The position numbers and the translations under genes are program-made. The notes below the pieces were generated by a model. It was given only the letters and a program-made list of their open reading frames with translations, was not told where the DNA came from and did not search any database. From Virgibacillus senegalensis (GTDB lineage Bacteria > Bacillota > Bacilli > Bacillales > Amphibacillaceae), in the NCBI RefSeq assembly GCF_000821245.2, contig NZ_LN611423.1:159990-223989 (forward strand): DNA of 64,000 bases. The letters run 5' to 3'. Position 1 is the stretch's first letter; each line of letters begins with the position of its first letter. Positions 18,477 through 28,994 of the stretch are shown here, piece after piece.

Positions 18477-20680
18477 GGTATGGCCCCTTTCCACAGTGCT
18501 TTCAAGCTTTCTACTGACTGGTCGATCACTGATTCCCCATTTAGATGGACGCGGTACTGCCCATCGTCTGTGACGGAGCCGATTTGAATCGCATCGTCCA
18601 TGATTTTTTCAAACGCCTGTTGTTGCTCACGATTAACGGAAACAAGGAATCGGGACTGCGTTTCGCTGAACAACTCGGTAACAGCGTCCCCTTCGAGTTG
18701 AACGTACAGGCCGACCTGGCCGGCGAAACAGCTTTCCGCCAGCGCTACTGCAAGTCCGCCTTCCGCCAGGTCATGAGCAGAGGCGACAGTACCTTTCCGG
18801 ATTGCCTCCAGCAGCTGATTTTGCCGCTTTGCTTCCAGTTGTAAATCCAAGGCTGGCGCTTTGCCGAAGTAGTCGTTTTCCAGTACATTCTGCAATTCGC
18901 TTCCGCCAAATTCCGGTTTCGCTTTGCCGATTACGTAAATGGCATCTCCTGCTTCCTGAAAGAAGGAAGGGGTCACATGATCCAGCGACTCCAGGAGGCC
19001 GACCATTCCTACGACAGGTGTCGGGAAGATCGACTGGCCATTCGATTCGTTATATAACGACACATTCCCGCTGATGACCGGCGTATTCAATGCAAGACTT
19101 GCCGCACTCATGCCATCAACGCTCTTTTCCATTTGCCAGAAGTTTTCCGGTTTATCGGGGTTTCCGAAGTTGAGTCCGTCGGTCAAAGCAAGCGGCTTAC
19201 CGCCAGAACATACAATGTTCCGGGCTGCTTCTGCGACCGCTATTTTTCCGCCGGTTTCCGGGTCTAAGTAAATGTAACGGGAATTGCAGTCAGTAGTCAT
19301 CGCCAACGCTTTATTTGTCCCCTTTACCCTGATGACGGCCGCATCGGAGCCAGGCATGACAACGGTATTTGTCTGTACCATCGAATCGTACTGATCATAC
19401 ACCCATTCCTTGCTTGCAATAGTCGGCTGTTGCAAAAGTGCTTTGAGCGTTTCTCCGTAATTCCGGACACCTTCCGGATAGTAAACAGCACCTTGCTGAA
19501 AAGTTTTAAAGTAAGCAGGTACCTTGGAAGGTTTATGATAAACCGGCGCATCCTCCGCCAGGGAGTCTACCGGTATATCCGTGACCACTGCCCCTTTGTG
19601 CAGCAGACGAAATTGCTTATCGTCCGTTACCCGTCCTACCGCGACAGCTTCAAGTCCATACTTTTTAAAAATATCGATGATTTCCTGTTCTTCGCCCTTT
19701 TTTACCACCATCAACATCCGTTCCTGTGATTCGGAAAGCATTAGTTCGTAGGGAGTCATTCCTAATTCTCGCTGCGGTACCAGGTCAAGGTCCATTTCCA
19801 TCCCCATCCCTGCTTTACTGGCCATTTCACTGGCAGAGGAAGTCAATCCGGCAGCTCCCATATCCTGCATGCCAACTAGTGCTTCACTATGGATGGCTTC
19901 GAGGCAGGCTTCAATCAAAAGCTTTTCCATAAATGGATCGCCGACTTGGACAGATGGACGCTTGCTTTCTGATTCTTCCGACAAATCTTCCGATGCAAAG
20001 GTTGCGCCATGGATGCCATCCCTTCCGGTAGGCGCTCCGGCATATAGTACAGTATTGCCGCTTCCGGCAGCGATTCCTTTTTGTATATCCTTCTGATCAA
20101 TCAATCCGACACACATAGCGTTGACGAGCGGATTGCCCTCATAGCAATCATCAAACTGCACTTCCCCTCCGACAGTCGGGACGCCGACACAATTGCCGTA
20201 TCCGGAAATGCCGTTTACAACCTCTTCAAACAAATAGTTGACCCGTTCAGAAGCAAGTTTTCCAAATCGGAGCGAATTCAGCAAAGCTACCGGCCGTGCT
20301 CCCATGGAAAAAACATCGCGGATAATTCCTCCGACACCGGTGGCCGCTCCCTGGTAGGGTTCTACTGCTGAGGGATGATTATGGCTTTCGATTTTGAATA
20401 CGGCTGCCTGACCATCTCCGATATCGATGATTCCTGCTCCTTCTCCCGGTCCTTGAAGGACATGCGGCGCCTTTGTCGGGAACTTCTTCAATAGCGGCTT
20501 TGAGGTTTTGTAGCTGCAATGCTCCGACCACATGACCGAAAAAATGCCTGTCTCAGTAAAATTGGGCCTGCGGTTTAATACGTTTTTGATGTGCTCGTAT
20601 TCTGCATCGGTAAGCCCCATCTCTCTGTAAAGCAAATTCTTTTCAATCAATTCCGGGCTTATCTCAGACGCCTGCAACAT
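18452..20680 (-). CDS. purL: FGAM synthase, large synthetase subunit
   Basis: At 742 residues this is the small PurL of Gram-positive bacteria, which works in complex with PurQ and PurS. It converts FGAR to FGAM with ATP and ammonia from glutamine. Motifs include [33 protein letters not shown] and [19 protein letters not shown]. It overlaps purQ by 17 bases and purF by 25, a compact arrangement favouring equal expression. Confidence 0.98.
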   Translation of the reverse strand: MLQASEISPELIEKNLLYREMGLTDAEYEHIKNVLNRRPNFTETGIFSVMWSEHCSYKTSKPLLKKFPTKAPHVLQGPGEGAGIIDIGDGQAAVFKIESHNHPSAVEPYQGAATGVGGIIRDVFSMGARPVALLNSLRFGKLASERVNYLFEEVVNGISGYGNCVGVPTVGGEVQFDDCYEGNPLVNAMCVGLIDQKDIQKGIAAGSGNTVLYAGAPTGRDGIHGATFASEDLSEESESKRPSVQVGDPFMEKLLIEACLEAIHSEALVGMQDMGAAGLTSSASEMASKAGMGMEMDLDLVPQRELGMTPYELMLSESQERMLMVVKKGEEQEIIDIFKKYGLEAVAVGRVTDDKQFRLLHKGAVVTDIPVDSLAEDAPVYHKPSKVPAYFKTFQQGAVYYPEGVRNYGETLKALLQQPTIASKEWVYDQYDSMVQTNTVVMPGSDAAVIRVKGTNKALAMTTDCNSRYIYLDPETGGKIAVAEAARNIVCSGGKPLALTDGLNFGNPDKPENFWQMEKSVDGMSAASLALNTPVISGNVSLYNESNGQSIFPTPVVGMVGLLESLDHVTPSFFQEAGDAIYVIGKAKPEFGGSELQNVLENDYFGKAPALDLQLEAKRQNQLLEAIRKGTVASAHDLAEGGLAVALAESCFAGQVGLYVQLEGDAVTELFSETQSRFLVSVNREQQQAFEKIMDDAIQIGSVTDDGQYRVHLNGESVIDQSVESLKALWKGAIPCLLKSKA

Positions 20681-21347
20681 ATGCTTCCCTCCAATGGTTC
20701 ACGACCGATTTAAATAGCTTCAATCCATCAGCATTGCCCAACACCGTTTCTGTGGCCCGTTCCGGATGAGGCATCATGCCAAGTACATTTCCTTGTTTAT
20801 TGATGATTCCAGCAATATTTCCGACTGAGCCATTCGGATTGTCCGCGTAACGGAATACAATTTGTCCATTCGCTTCCAGATCAGCCAGTAATTCCTCGTC
20901 ACAATAATAATTGCCTTCCCCATGCGCAATTGGCAGACGAATCATTTCCTTATTCGCATAGGAAGAGGTAAATCGGGTGTGATTATTCTCCACAATCAGC
21001 GATTCCTGACGGCAGATGAATTTCAGTTTCTTGTTGCGCAGCATGGCGCCGGGCAGCAGACCAGACTCCAACAATATCTGAAATCCGTTGCAAACACCTA
21101 AAACCGGCGTGCCCGCAGCCGCCCTTTCCTTGATTTGATCGACGATGCTGGAAGATGCAGCAATCGCACCGGAGCGTAAATAATCTCCATAAGAGAAACC
21201 ACCAGGCAGCAGGATGGCGTCAAATTCAGACAAGTCCGCATGCTCATACCAGACGAGTTCCGCTTCTTCACCGAGGGAGTCCTTCACAGCGTGATACATG
21301 TCTCTGTCACAGTTCGAACCTGGGAAAACAATCACCGCAAATTTCAC
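20664..21347 (-). CDS. purQ: FGAM synthase, glutaminase subunit
   Basis: Class I glutamine amidotransferase of 227 residues that supplies ammonia to PurL. The nucleophile Cys lies in [13 protein letters not shown] and the catalytic His and Glu in [11 protein letters not shown]. The N-terminus [13 protein letters not shown] is typical. It overlaps purS in an ATGA junction. Confidence 0.98.
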   Translation of the reverse strand: MKFAVIVFPGSNCDRDMYHAVKDSLGEEAELVWYEHADLSEFDAILLPGGFSYGDYLRSGAIAASSSIVDQIKERAAAGTPVLGVCNGFQILLESGLLPGAMLRNKKLKFICRQESLIVENNHTRFTSSYANKEMIRLPIAHGEGNYYCDEELLADLEANGQIVFRYADNPNGSVGNIAGIINKQGNVLGMMPHPERATETVLGNADGLKLFKSVVNHWREAYVAGV

Positions 21348-21595
21348 TGGACTGCTCCCTCCTCAATCGTATATTGATAGTCTTCAATCACTGGATTGGC
21401 CAGCAGTCTGGCACACATTTCCTCGATTTGCCGGTCGACATCCGTATGTTCATCCAACTGTAGTTCCATGTATTTGCCAACCCTGGCTCCCTGTACTTTT
21501 GGAAACCCTAATTTATTTAAAGATTCCTGAACTGCTTTCCCCTGCGGATCCAATACACCTTGCTTTAATGTAACCGTGATTTTCACTGTTTTCAT
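21344..21595 (-). CDS. purS: FGAM synthase, PurS subunit
   Basis: This 83-residue protein bridges PurL and PurQ. It matches the family throughout: [22 protein letters not shown], then a conserved [15 protein letters not shown]. It overlaps both purC and purQ by four bases. Confidence 0.97.
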   Translation of the reverse strand: MKTVKITVTLKQGVLDPQGKAVQESLNKLGFPKVQGARVGKYMELQLDEHTDVDRQIEEMCARLLANPVIEDYQYTIEEGAVQ

Positions 21596-22305
21596 ACCGC
21601 TGCCTCCAGTCGTTGAAGAATCGTGTTATATACTTGCAAAAGGTCACCCAAATCCTCCCGAAAAACATCCTTATCCATTTTCGCTCCACTGTCTTTATCC
21701 CAGAGACGGCACGTATCGGGGGAGACCTCGTCAGAAAGAATGATGTCGCCAGCTTTATTCCTGCCAAATTCAAGCTTAAAATCTGCCAGTTTCAGATTGA
21801 TATTTTCAAAGAATGCCTGAAGATGCTTGTTTACTTCTAATGCCATGGCTTTAATCTGTTTCAACTCTACCTGTTCGACATCCGCCAGCATCATCGCATG
21901 TTCGTCGTTGATCAACGGGTCGCCGAGCTCATCTTGTTTGTAAAATAACTCTACCAATGGAGGTGTGAACACTGTCTTCTCCTCAATGCCGAGCCGGCGT
22001 GTGATACTGCCGGCAGCCAAATTCCGGACAACTATTTCAACCGGAATGATCGTTGTTTTTTCCACGAGCTGTTCAGAATCGTTGAGGCTGCGGACAAAAT
22101 GACTGGGAATACCTTTTTCCCGCAAATAATCAAATACTCTTGCCGATATCAAATTGTTGTACTTGCCTTTACCCGAGAATACCGCTTTTTTCTCGCCGTT
22201 GAATGCAGTTGCGTCATTTTTATAAGACAGCACTAATTGATCGTTATTGCTTTCCGCCTGAAATACTTGCTTTGCCTTGCCTTCGTACAATAGCTCGCCC
22301 TTCAT
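21592..22305 (-). CDS. purC: SAICAR synthetase
   Basis: Condenses CAIR with aspartate using ATP. This 237-residue enzyme has LLYEGKAKQVFQAE at the N-terminus, the signature EIVVRNLAAGSITRRLGI and the C-terminal DEVSPDTCRLWD. Length is normal. It follows purB by 56 bases and runs into purS by four. Confidence 0.98.
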   Translation of the reverse strand: MKGELLYEGKAKQVFQAESNNDQLVLSYKNDATAFNGEKKAVFSGKGKYNNLISARVFDYLREKGIPSHFVRSLNDSEQLVEKTTIIPVEIVVRNLAAGSITRRLGIEEKTVFTPPLVELFYKQDELGDPLINDEHAMMLADVEQVELKQIKAMALEVNKHLQAFFENINLKLADFKLEFGRNKAGDIILSDEVSPDTCRLWDKDSGAKMDKDVFREDLGDLLQVYNTILQRLEAAV

Positions 22306-22361
22306 TACGTCACCCCATCCATATTTGTTTAGTTGTCCGGATTTTGGCTTCTCATCCAGCT

Positions 22362-23654
22362 TTAAAGGCCGATTCGTTCAAAAATGCCATCCACATTTTT
22401 CAAATGGTACGTATAATCGAAACAGTCCTCAATTTCTTCTTTCGTTAACAGGCTGGTGATCTTAGGCTCCGCTTCTATCAGACTGCGGAACGGAGTCCCT
22501 TCTTCCCATGCTTTCATGGCATTTGGCTGTACCAAATCATACGCTTCCTCCCGGCTCATCCCTTTATCGATCAATGTGAGCAGCACCCTTTGGGAGAAAA
22601 TGACGCCGTATGTTTTATTAATATTGGCTTTCATGTTTTCTGGGAATACCGTCAGGTTCTTCACGATAGTTGAAAAACGGTTCAACATGTAATTCAAGGC
22701 AATCGTTGCATCGGGAAGAATGATCCGTTCTGCTGAAGAATGCGAAATATCCCGCTCATGCCAGAGGGCCACATTCTCATAGGCTGTCACCATATGACCG
22801 CGCAGCACACGGGCTATGCCAGTCATATTTTCCGAACCGATTGGATTGCGTTTATGCGGCATTGCCGAAGAACCCTTTTGCCCTTTTGCGAAAAACTCCT
22901 CCACCTCACGGGTTTCGGTTTTTTGCAGGTTACGGATTTCCACTGCGAACTTCTCAATCGACGTGGCAACCAGTGAAAGGGTCGACACATAATGCGCATG
23001 ACGGTCACGCTGCAAGGTCTGCGTCGAAACAGGTGCTGGTGTAAGTCCCAGCTTCTCACAAACATACTTTTCGACAAACGGATCAATATTGGCATACGTT
23101 CCTACTGCGCCCGAAAGTTTGCCTGTCTCGATTGACTTTGCTGCTGCGTCAAACCGCTCTAGGTTTCGCTTCATTTCCTCGTACCAAAGTGCCATCTTTA
23201 AACCAAATGTCGTCGGCTCTGCATGAACACCATGTGTGCGCCCCATCATCACGGTGTGCTTATGCTCCTGTGCTTTAACAGCCAGAATATCGATGAACCG
23301 CTGAATATCGCTGCGCAAAATATCATTGGCCTGTTTCAGCAAGTAAGATAATGCCGTGTCGACAACGTCCGTCGATGTCAGACCATAATGAACCCATTTA
23401 CGTTCTTCCCCCAACGATTCTGATACAGCTCTTGTGAAGGCAACGACATCGTGGCGTGTTTCCTGCTCAATTTCCAGAATACGGTCGACGTCAAAAGTAG
23501 CGTTGGCTCTTAACTTCTCCACATCTTGTTTCGGAATGTAGCCAAGCTCACTCCACGCTTCACAGGCGAGGATTTCCACTTCCAGCCACGCCTTGTATTT
23601 ATTTTCATCTGTCCAGATTGCTCCCATTTCTTCTCTTGTATAACGATTGATCAT
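22362..23654 (-). CDS. purB: Adenylosuccinate lyase
   Basis: Splits fumarate from SAICAR and from adenylosuccinate, so it serves both IMP and AMP formation. At 430 residues it matches the short Bacillus type. The fumarase/aspartase-superfamily signature [17 protein letters not shown] carries the catalytic loop; catalytic His residues are in [12 protein letters not shown] and near [10 protein letters not shown]. It lies 68 bases after purK. Confidence 0.98.
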   Translation of the reverse strand: MINRYTREEMGAIWTDENKYKAWLEVEILACEAWSELGYIPKQDVEKLRANATFDVDRILEIEQETRHDVVAFTRAVSESLGEERKWVHYGLTSTDVVDTALSYLLKQANDILRSDIQRFIDILAVKAQEHKHTVMMGRTHGVHAEPTTFGLKMALWYEEMKRNLERFDAAAKSIETGKLSGAVGTYANIDPFVEKYVCEKLGLTPAPVSTQTLQRDRHAHYVSTLSLVATSIEKFAVEIRNLQKTETREVEEFFAKGQKGSSAMPHKRNPIGSENMTGIARVLRGHMVTAYENVALWHERDISHSSAERIILPDATIALNYMLNRFSTIVKNLTVFPENMKANINKTYGVIFSQRVLLTLIDKGMSREEAYDLVQPNAMKAWEEGTPFRSLIEAEPKITSLLTKEEIEDCFDYTYHLKNVDGIFERIGL

Positions 23655-23722
23655 AAACGTACCTCCTGAATGTACACGACTCAGTGATCGCCTTTCTCTT
23701 AGTATCCTTCAAAGAAGAAAAA

Positions 23723-24850
23723 CTACTGACGAATCACTGATTCTTTCTCTACTTTATTTAATAAATCTGTTAATTTTCGACCGACAAACGTGATGTGGCC
23801 CATTTTCCGGTTCGGCTTGACGCCATTTTTTCCATAAATATGCAAGTGCCCTTCAGCGAAGGACGAAATATCCTCGAGACATGCAGTCATTTCTTCGCCG
23901 AGCAGGTTCTTCATGATCGCTGCCCCGTGGAACCACACTGGGACAAGCGGCAAACCACATACCGCACGGACATGCTGTTCAAACTGCGATACGTTGCATG
24001 CTTCGATGGTAAAGTGTCCAGAGTTATGTGGTCTCGGTGCCATTTCGTTGATCAATACCTGTTCACCGGCTACGAACATTTCGATTGCAAACGTGCCGAC
24101 AACTGCAAGACTTTCCGCAGCGGTTTTGGCTGCAGTCAGCGCTTTATCCCGCACGGCGTCGGAAACAGCAGCAGGAGCCTTGGTTTTATGAAGGATATGG
24201 TTCTTGTGCTCGTTTTCCGCAACAGGGAAAAAGGTGATTTCGCCTGTTGTCGATCGCGTAAAAACGACCGATATTTCTTTATCGAAAGGAATCCATTCTT
24301 CCAAAATACAACGGCCGCTATTGGTGATGAACTGATAAGCCTTAGCCAAATCTTCTTCCGTTTTAGCTGTCATTTGGCCTTTCCCGTCATAACCACCCCG
24401 ACAAGTCTTCAACACGAAAGGTAAGCCCACTTTTGCGACTGCTGCGGACAATTGCTGTCCATCTTCAATAATGGTAAAAGCAGGTACAGATAGTCCGCTT
24501 TCCACCAAACGTTTCTTTTCCGTTTCACGGTCCTGCGTGACTTGCAACAGTTCCGCTCCCTGTGGAAGAACCCCTTCCCGCTCCAGGTAACGCGCTGCCT
24601 GTAAATCGACATTTTCAAACTCATAGGTCACCACGTCACTGATTTCCGCCAATTGCTTGATTGCTTCCATATCATCGTAGGCAGCAATGATGTGGTAGTC
24701 GCTTACTTGGGCTGCCGGGCAGTCCGGCGTTGGGTCCAGGACAGTGATTCGGTATCCCATATGTTTAGCTGTCGTTGCCATCATTCTTCCGAGTTGCCCG
24801 CCTCCAAGTATTCCGATCGTACCGCCAGGTAAAACCTTATTTGTCTGCAA
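23723..24850 (-). CDS. purK: N5-CAIR synthetase
   Basis: ATP-grasp enzyme of 375 residues that carboxylates AIR to N5-CAIR with bicarbonate. It has the N-terminal [13 protein letters not shown] loop, the ATP-binding [15 protein letters not shown] and [17 protein letters not shown]. It overlaps purE by 14 bases, so the two subsequent steps are coupled. Confidence 0.98.
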   Translation of the reverse strand: MQTNKVLPGGTIGILGGGQLGRMMATTAKHMGYRITVLDPTPDCPAAQVSDYHIIAAYDDMEAIKQLAEISDVVTYEFENVDLQAARYLEREGVLPQGAELLQVTQDRETEKKRLVESGLSVPAFTIIEDGQQLSAAVAKVGLPFVLKTCRGGYDGKGQMTAKTEEDLAKAYQFITNSGRCILEEWIPFDKEISVVFTRSTTGEITFFPVAENEHKNHILHKTKAPAAVSDAVRDKALTAAKTAAESLAVVGTFAIEMFVAGEQVLINEMAPRPHNSGHFTIEACNVSQFEQHVRAVCGLPLVPVWFHGAAIMKNLLGEEMTACLEDISSFAEGHLHIYGKNGVKPNRKMGHITFVGRKLTDLLNKVEKESVIRQ

Positions 24851-25328
24851 GCTGATCCCTCATTTCCGAAACTTTTTGTCGCTGCTTCATTTGAAATGCT
24901 TCCAGTCTTTCAGCTGTCTTTCCATCGAACGCTCCAATCATTTGAGCGGCTAGCAATCCGGCATTTTTCGCACCTGCCTTGCCAATCGCCACGGTGGCTA
25001 CCGGTACACCGCCAGGCATTTGTACGATGGACAACAGGGAGTCCATCCCATCTAAAGCCTTTGACTGGACCGGAACGCCGATTACCGGGAGAGTCGTCTT
25101 TGCAGCCACCATTCCAGGCAGATGAGCGGCCCCGCCTGCTCCGGCAATAATGACTTTTAAGCCCTTCTCTCTCGCCGATTCGGCATAAGTAAACATGTCG
25201 TCTGGTGTGCGATGGGCGGAAATAATGTTCTTTTCATAGCTGATGCCGAGCTCCTCCAGCATCAGACAGGTGTGTTCCATCGTTTCCCAGTCTGAAATAC
25301 TTCCCATGATAACCCCTACACTTGCCAT
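24837..25328 (-). CDS. purE: N5-CAIR mutase (class I PurE)
   Basis: First gene of the operon. The 163-residue enzyme moves the carboxylate of N5-CAIR to C4, giving CAIR. Conserved elements are [29 protein letters not shown] with the catalytic His, and [13 protein letters not shown]. Presence of PurK shows this is the class I route. It is preceded by a 300-base leader with riboswitch and hairpins. Confidence 0.98.
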   Translation of the reverse strand: MASVGVIMGSISDWETMEHTCLMLEELGISYEKNIISAHRTPDDMFTYAESAREKGLKVIIAGAGGAAHLPGMVAAKTTLPVIGVPVQSKALDGMDSLLSIVQMPGGVPVATVAIGKAGAKNAGLLAAQMIGAFDGKTAERLEAFQMKQRQKVSEMRDQLADK

Positions 25329-25385
25329 AGCAGACTCTCCATTTCCGATTTATTATGTAGCTCAAACGGATCTTAACGAATGGAA

Positions 25386-25441
25386 AATGAAAATGCCCAT
25401 TCTTCTCCTCCTCACTTGCATGAGAGAAGATGAATGGGCAC
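25386..25441 (-). terminator. Strong hairpin in the pur leader
   Basis: On the minus strand TGCCCATTC pairs with GAATGGGCA, extended by a CTTCTC / GAGAAG stem, and is followed by TTTTCATTTT. It lies downstream of the riboswitch's own terminator and before purE. It may be a second attenuator or a backup stop. Confidence 0.65.
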
Positions 25442-25470
25442 ACGTCTACTGTATATAGATGCATCCATAA

Positions 25471-25502
25471 AACCACCCGAACATGGACAATCCATGCAGG
25501 TG
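25471..25502 (-). terminator. Riboswitch terminator hairpin of the pur operon
   Basis: On the minus strand CACC-CATGGA pairs with TCCATG-GGTG, then a short TTTTA. It starts only nine bases after the aptamer's P1 helix, the expected position of the expression platform. The U tract is short. Confidence 0.6.
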
Positions 25503-25510
25503 ACATCCTC

Positions 25511-25577
25511 CCTCATAGTCCGTCATTTACGGTGACGGGTAGAGACTATCGGGCCGTATTCCCGAAATTATATGAGG
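25511..25577 (-). ncRNA. Guanine-class purine riboswitch aptamer (pur operon)
   Basis: P1 is CCTCATA / TATGAGG. Two hairpins lie between, and the conserved core elements TATAATTTCGGG, AGTCTCTACC, CCGTAAAT and GACTATG are in order. The specificity base in GACTAT is C, which pairs with guanine or hypoxanthine; adenine aptamers have T here. Purine binding should stop transcription before purE. Confidence 0.96.
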
Positions 25578-25645
25578 AGTGATTCATTTAGCTGATTATG
25601 TTGATGCGGCTTCGAAACTCCGCCCTAATTTGCGAATGCATATCT

Positions 25646-25674
25646 ATGATAACAAGCTTTATAAAAATGGTCAA
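25646..25674 (-). promoter_or_regulatory. Sigma-A promoter of the purine operon
   Basis: On the minus strand the boxes are TTGACC (25669-25674) and TATCAT (25646-25651), exactly 17 bases apart. The expected start point is about 60 bases before the aptamer. Confidence 0.85.
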
Positions 25675-25675
25675 T

Positions 25676-25721
25676 AAAAATCGAACAATTCATCAATGAA
25701 TGTTTTTAATGTTCGTGTTTT
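25676..25721. promoter_or_regulatory. PurR box pair of the pur operon
   Basis: Two inverted PurBox half-sites, each with a CGAAC core in an AT-rich frame: AAAATCGAACAATT on the plus strand and AAACACGAACATTA on the minus strand. The cores begin 29 bases apart and lie just upstream of the -35 box. This is the arrangement known for B. subtilis PurR, which releases DNA when PRPP is high. Confidence 0.85.
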
Positions 25722-25960
25722 GCTGGAACAGCTTCGAAAATGATTGTTCGATCCACAGGCTGATAGCTGGTTTCTCCATTTTCGGACACCTCCGCAAAAA
25801 TCGGTTCCTCCGTCCGCCTGATCGGTCTATAACCTTCCTTGGCAATCCGTTCCAGACACTGATCGATGGTTTCCCCATCCTGCAATTCAAATTTCCGTTT
25901 ACTGCTGTTCGTTTTGCTCGATGGATTCCTGTTGTTCCTGCTGTTCTTCTTTCTTGGCAC
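25706..25960 (-). CDS. yebG: NETI-motif protein YebG
   Basis: This 84-residue protein has a basic, Ser/Asn-rich first quarter and then a variant NETI motif, [24 protein letters not shown]. It ends in [11 protein letters not shown]. Position between yebE and purE is the same as in B. subtilis, where function is unknown. GTG start at 25960; it overlaps yebE by 62 bases. Its last codons overlap the distal PurR box. Confidence 0.88.
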   Translation of the reverse strand: MPRKKNSRNNRNPSSKTNSSKRKFELQDGETIDQCLERIAKEGYRPIRRTEEPIFAEVSENGETSYQPVDRTIIFEAVPAKHEH

Positions 25961-26498
25961 TTTTGATCCGTCCCCTCCTTACTTGTTTCACCCAAAATCC
26001 GCCGTAAATTTGCTTTGGTTCATAGGCGATAATGAAAGCCTTCGAGTCAATCAGGCGGATCGTTTCGTAAAGCTGCAGCTCGTATTTACGCGGGGTCAAA
26101 ATTTGCATGGCGAGCCGATCACCATCCATTCCGTAAGCGTACCAGCTGGTTACACCATATCCTTTGTCACGCAGCTGTTTGGTAAATTCTATTTCCGGAT
26201 CAGAAGAGATGACGTTTACGGTTATATAACCGAGGGCAAGCTTTTCTTCAATCATCGAGCCGACGACAACCCCGATTCCGAATCCAAGCGCATAGGCGAT
26301 AATATTTTCAATTTGATCCAGGTTATCAAGAACAAGGCCGAGCCCTAATACATAAATGGTGATTTCAAACATACTGACAAGAGCAGCTATATATCTTCTT
26401 CCCTTCAAGGTCAGAATCATACGGATTGTGGAAAAAGAGACATAAATAATATTGATAACCAAAATGACGGATACCATGATGATCGCATTATCTAGCAT
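25899..26498 (-). CDS. yebE: UPF0316/DUF2179 membrane protein YebE
   Basis: This 199-residue protein has three membrane helices in the first 90 residues ([55 protein letters not shown]), then a cytosolic DUF2179 domain ([25 protein letters not shown]). The Gln/Glu-rich tail is peculiar and encodes the start of yebG in another frame. AGGGGG precedes the ATG. Function unknown. Confidence 0.93.
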   Translation of the reverse strand: MLDNAIIMVSVILVINIIYVSFSTIRMILTLKGRRYIAALVSMFEITIYVLGLGLVLDNLDQIENIIAYALGFGIGVVVGSMIEEKLALGYITVNVISSDPEIEFTKQLRDKGYGVTSWYAYGMDGDRLAMQILTPRKYELQLYETIRLIDSKAFIIAYEPKQIYGGFWVKQVRRGRIKSAKKEEQQEQQESIEQNEQQ

Positions 26499-26623
26499 GC
26501 AATACCCCCTGACTATTACTTAAAAGCCCGGCTCCTATTTTCCGGGACATTCACCTATCTTTGTTTCATGCATACAATATATCGCATTTTAATTGGCCAA
26601 AACAACTAAAAGGGGGAAACGCT

Positions 26624-27058
26624 GTGGATCCATTTAAAAGCATGGGCGAATGGAAGCGGAACATGGATAACTTTTTCGGCGATCACTTCTGGAATGAATT
26701 CGAAGGGGTATTGAAACCGCCTCTGCCACAAATCAATCTTTATCAGAAGGAAAAAGAAATTGTCTGCATAGCAAGTCTTCCAGGAGTGAAAAATTTAAAA
26801 AATCTCGATATCTTTGTCAACCACGCTACATTGGAAATCAGAGGAAGCATTGATATGAAGGAAGCGGAAGGGCAGGTCGTCCGCGAGGAAATCCTCCATG
26901 GCAGCTTTGAACGAAAAATCGATTTACCGTTCCCCGTTCGTCGGGAGAAAGTGGATGCCTCCTACAATCGCGGACTGCTTGTAATCCGTCTGCATCGGCT
27001 GATGAAAGATGACAAAAAGCAAACGAGGCTCGAAATCGTCGACATGGAAGATGCATGA
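26624..27058 (+). CDS. Hsp20/alpha-crystallin small heat-shock protein
   Basis: A protein of 144 residues starting at GTG 26624, seven bases after AAAGGGGG. A short N-terminal arm is followed by an alpha-crystallin domain (PQINLYQKEKEIVCIASLPGVKNLKNLDIFV, then HGSFERKIDLPFPV and the conserved GLLVIRLHRL). The family includes ATP-independent chaperones and spore coat proteins such as CotM and CotP; the sequence alone does not decide. It is the only plus-strand gene in this part of the window. Confidence 0.87.
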   Translation: MDPFKSMGEWKRNMDNFFGDHFWNEFEGVLKPPLPQINLYQKEKEIVCIASLPGVKNLKNLDIFVNHATLEIRGSIDMKEAEGQVVREEILHGSFERKIDLPFPVRREKVDASYNRGLLVIRLHRLMKDDKKQTRLEIVDMEDA

Positions 27059-27274
27059 TTCCCCCTGAGCATAAAGGCATCCTATTATCTACCCTACATT
27101 AGTGCTTGGTTTTAAATTCAAAGATTGCTTCGCTCTCCAAGAGGATCATCTCCATGGAAATATAAACCGTGCGATGAGTTGCCGCCAAAGTGTCCCATAC
27201 CCCAAGGAGTGCCGCATTTTTCCGCACGGGGGTCTGCATCCGCGATACGAATCCGTTAACAACATTTTCCTCAA

Positions 27275-27309
27275 TAAAAAAGCATTACCCGCTACGGGCA
27301 ATGCTTTTC
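27275..27309. terminator. Terminator between hsp20 and pbuG
   Basis: AAAAAGCATT-ACCCG pairs with CGGGC-AATGCTTTT. T runs occur in both directions, so it can end both convergent genes. Confidence 0.85.
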
Positions 27310-27312
27310 TTC

Positions 27313-28647
27313 TTAGCTTAAGAAAATAAAATACAAGATGAAGATCACGAACAATAGATACATAATCGGATTGATTTCCTTTGCTTTGCCTTTCACCAGC
27401 ATCGTAATTGGATAAAAGACAAAACCGATGGCAATCCCGGTGGCGATGCTGTAGGTCAACGGCATCATGATGATCGTAAGGAATGCCGGAACAGCAATTT
27501 CAAAGCTGCCCCATTCAATGTCTCTCAAGGTGGAGCACATCAGAACACCAACGATAATCAAAGCCGGCGCAGTCACGGATGATGTTACAATACTCAACAG
27601 TGGAGAGAAGAAAAGAGCGAGTAAGAAAAAGGCTGCTGTTACTACAGAAGTGAAACCTGTCTTCCCTCCAGCACTTACCCCGGTTGTCGACTCCACATAA
27701 GAAGTGGTTGTCGACGTACCAAGTGTTGCACCTACGACCGTTGCTGCTGAGTCAGAGAACAGCGCTTTGCCTGCACGCGGCAGCTTGTTGTCTTTCATAA
27801 TACCTGCTTTGGTCGCTACCGCTACCAAGGTTCCAGCCGTATCGAAAAAGTCTACGAACAAAAACGTCAAGATGACAACAAGCATCTGAATCGTGAAGAT
27901 ATCACCAAAATGTGCGAAGGCTTGTCCAAAGGTCGGTGCCAGGCTTGGGGCAGGACCAACAATATCGCTGGCACTTGACGGCGGGTCGATCAATCCGACG
28001 ACCATCCCAGCAATCGCAGTGATGATCATTCCATAAAACACGCCGCCTTTCACATTCGCAGCGAGTAAAATCACCGTTGCAACCACTCCGAAGATGGCCA
28101 GAAGCGTATTCGGATCGGTCAAGTCACCAAGAGCTACCATTGTATCAGGGTCCCCGATAACAATACCTGAATTTTGAAAGCCAATAAAAGCGATGAACAA
28201 GCCAATACCGGCTCCAACCGCCATTTTCAGGTTGGCCGGAATTGCATTGATGATTCGTTCACGCAGCCCTGTAAGTGTCAATACGATAAAAATCAGACCG
28301 GATGCAAGTACACCAGCCAAAGCGGTTTCCCATGGAATACCATAGCCAAGGATGACCGTATAAGCAAAGAACGCATTTAAACCCATCCCAGGAGCGAGGG
28401 CGATTGGATACTTGGCTAGCAAGCCCATGATCAAGGTACCGACAGCTGCCGCCAGCGCTGTCGCGGTAAATACTGCTCCCTGGTCGATTCTTGTCACGCC
28501 TTCGGGTAGTTCATCGACACCTACCAATGCCAATGTGGCAGGATTGACAAACAAAATGTAAGCCATTGCCAAAAAAGTGGTCAACCCTGCAGTGAATTCT
28601 GTCCGGTAATTGGTGCCAAACTCTTCAAACTGAAAATATTTTTTCAT
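27313..28647 (-). CDS. pbuG: NCS2 hypoxanthine/guanine permease
   Basis: This 444-residue protein has about 12 membrane segments and matches the AzgA/PbuG subgroup of NCS2: FGTNYRTEFTAGLTTFLAMAYILFVNP, GLNAFFAYTVILGYG and ATVVGATLGTSTTTSYVESTTGVSAGGKTG. It imports hypoxanthine and guanine with protons. Its leader has PurR boxes, a sigma-A promoter and a guanine riboswitch, which agrees with this substrate. Position between guaA and yebE is conserved. Confidence 0.95.
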   Translation of the reverse strand: MKKYFQFEEFGTNYRTEFTAGLTTFLAMAYILFVNPATLALVGVDELPEGVTRIDQGAVFTATALAAAVGTLIMGLLAKYPIALAPGMGLNAFFAYTVILGYGIPWETALAGVLASGLIFIVLTLTGLRERIINAIPANLKMAVGAGIGLFIAFIGFQNSGIVIGDPDTMVALGDLTDPNTLLAIFGVVATVILLAANVKGGVFYGMIITAIAGMVVGLIDPPSSASDIVGPAPSLAPTFGQAFAHFGDIFTIQMLVVILTFLFVDFFDTAGTLVAVATKAGIMKDNKLPRAGKALFSDSAATVVGATLGTSTTTSYVESTTGVSAGGKTGFTSVVTAAFFLLALFFSPLLSIVTSSVTAPALIIVGVLMCSTLRDIEWGSFEIAVPAFLTIIMMPLTYSIATGIAIGFVFYPITMLVKGKAKEINPIMYLLFVIFILYFIFLS

Positions 28648-28718
28648 TCTCTATTCCTCCCCATGACCGTCGAAGGTCTTCCCTTTCCTATAACCTAAAA
28701 CAAATAAGTGCTACCTCA

Positions 28719-28753
28719 ACAAAAAAGCGCTCCTGGTCTAAACCAAGAGCGCT
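28719..28753 (-). terminator. Riboswitch terminator of pbuG
   Basis: On the minus strand AGCGCTC-TGGT pairs with ACCA-GAGCGCT and is followed by six T residues. It lies between the aptamer and pbuG. Confidence 0.9.
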
Positions 28754-28801
28754 ACCGGATCCACGTACGGGAATCGACAAAATGATTCTATGTCATTCAC
28801 C

Positions 28802-28868
28802 AGCGTAGTCAGACCATTTACGGTAGTCCGGTAGAAACTCATGGGCCTTATCCCCAAAATTATACGAC
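28802..28868 (-). ncRNA. Guanine-class purine riboswitch aptamer (pbuG)
   Basis: Conserved elements on the minus strand: GTATAATTTTGGGG, AGTTTCTACCGG, ACCGTAAATGG and GACTACG. The specificity base is C, so guanine or hypoxanthine. The terminator at 28719-28753 forms its off switch. Confidence 0.95.
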
Positions 28869-28909
28869 GGTTTGTTTCGTATCCTATTTAATTTCATTTC
28901 ACATTACTT

Positions 28910-28938
28910 ATCATACTAACGTCCTATGCATTCGTCAA
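28910..28938 (-). promoter_or_regulatory. Sigma-A promoter of pbuG
   Basis: Minus strand boxes TTGACG (28933-28938) and TATGAT (28910-28915), 17 bases apart. Confidence 0.85.
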
Positions 28939-28941
28939 GCA

Positions 28942-28987
28942 TTTTTACGAATATTTTCTTATAAAAAACAAAAAATGTTCGTGTCTT
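28942..28987. promoter_or_regulatory. PurR box pair of pbuG
   Basis: An inverted pair with cores CGAAT (plus, from 28948) and CGAAC (minus, 28977-28981). The 29-base spacing equals that of the pur operon pair, and the pair again ends just upstream of the -35 box. Confidence 0.78.
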
Positions 28988-28994
28988 ATGAATG

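Noticed and set aside
27102..27274. Plus-strand frame between the Hsp20 gene and the terminator
   Set aside because: No ribosome site, no family resemblance and Cys/His-rich random-looking composition.
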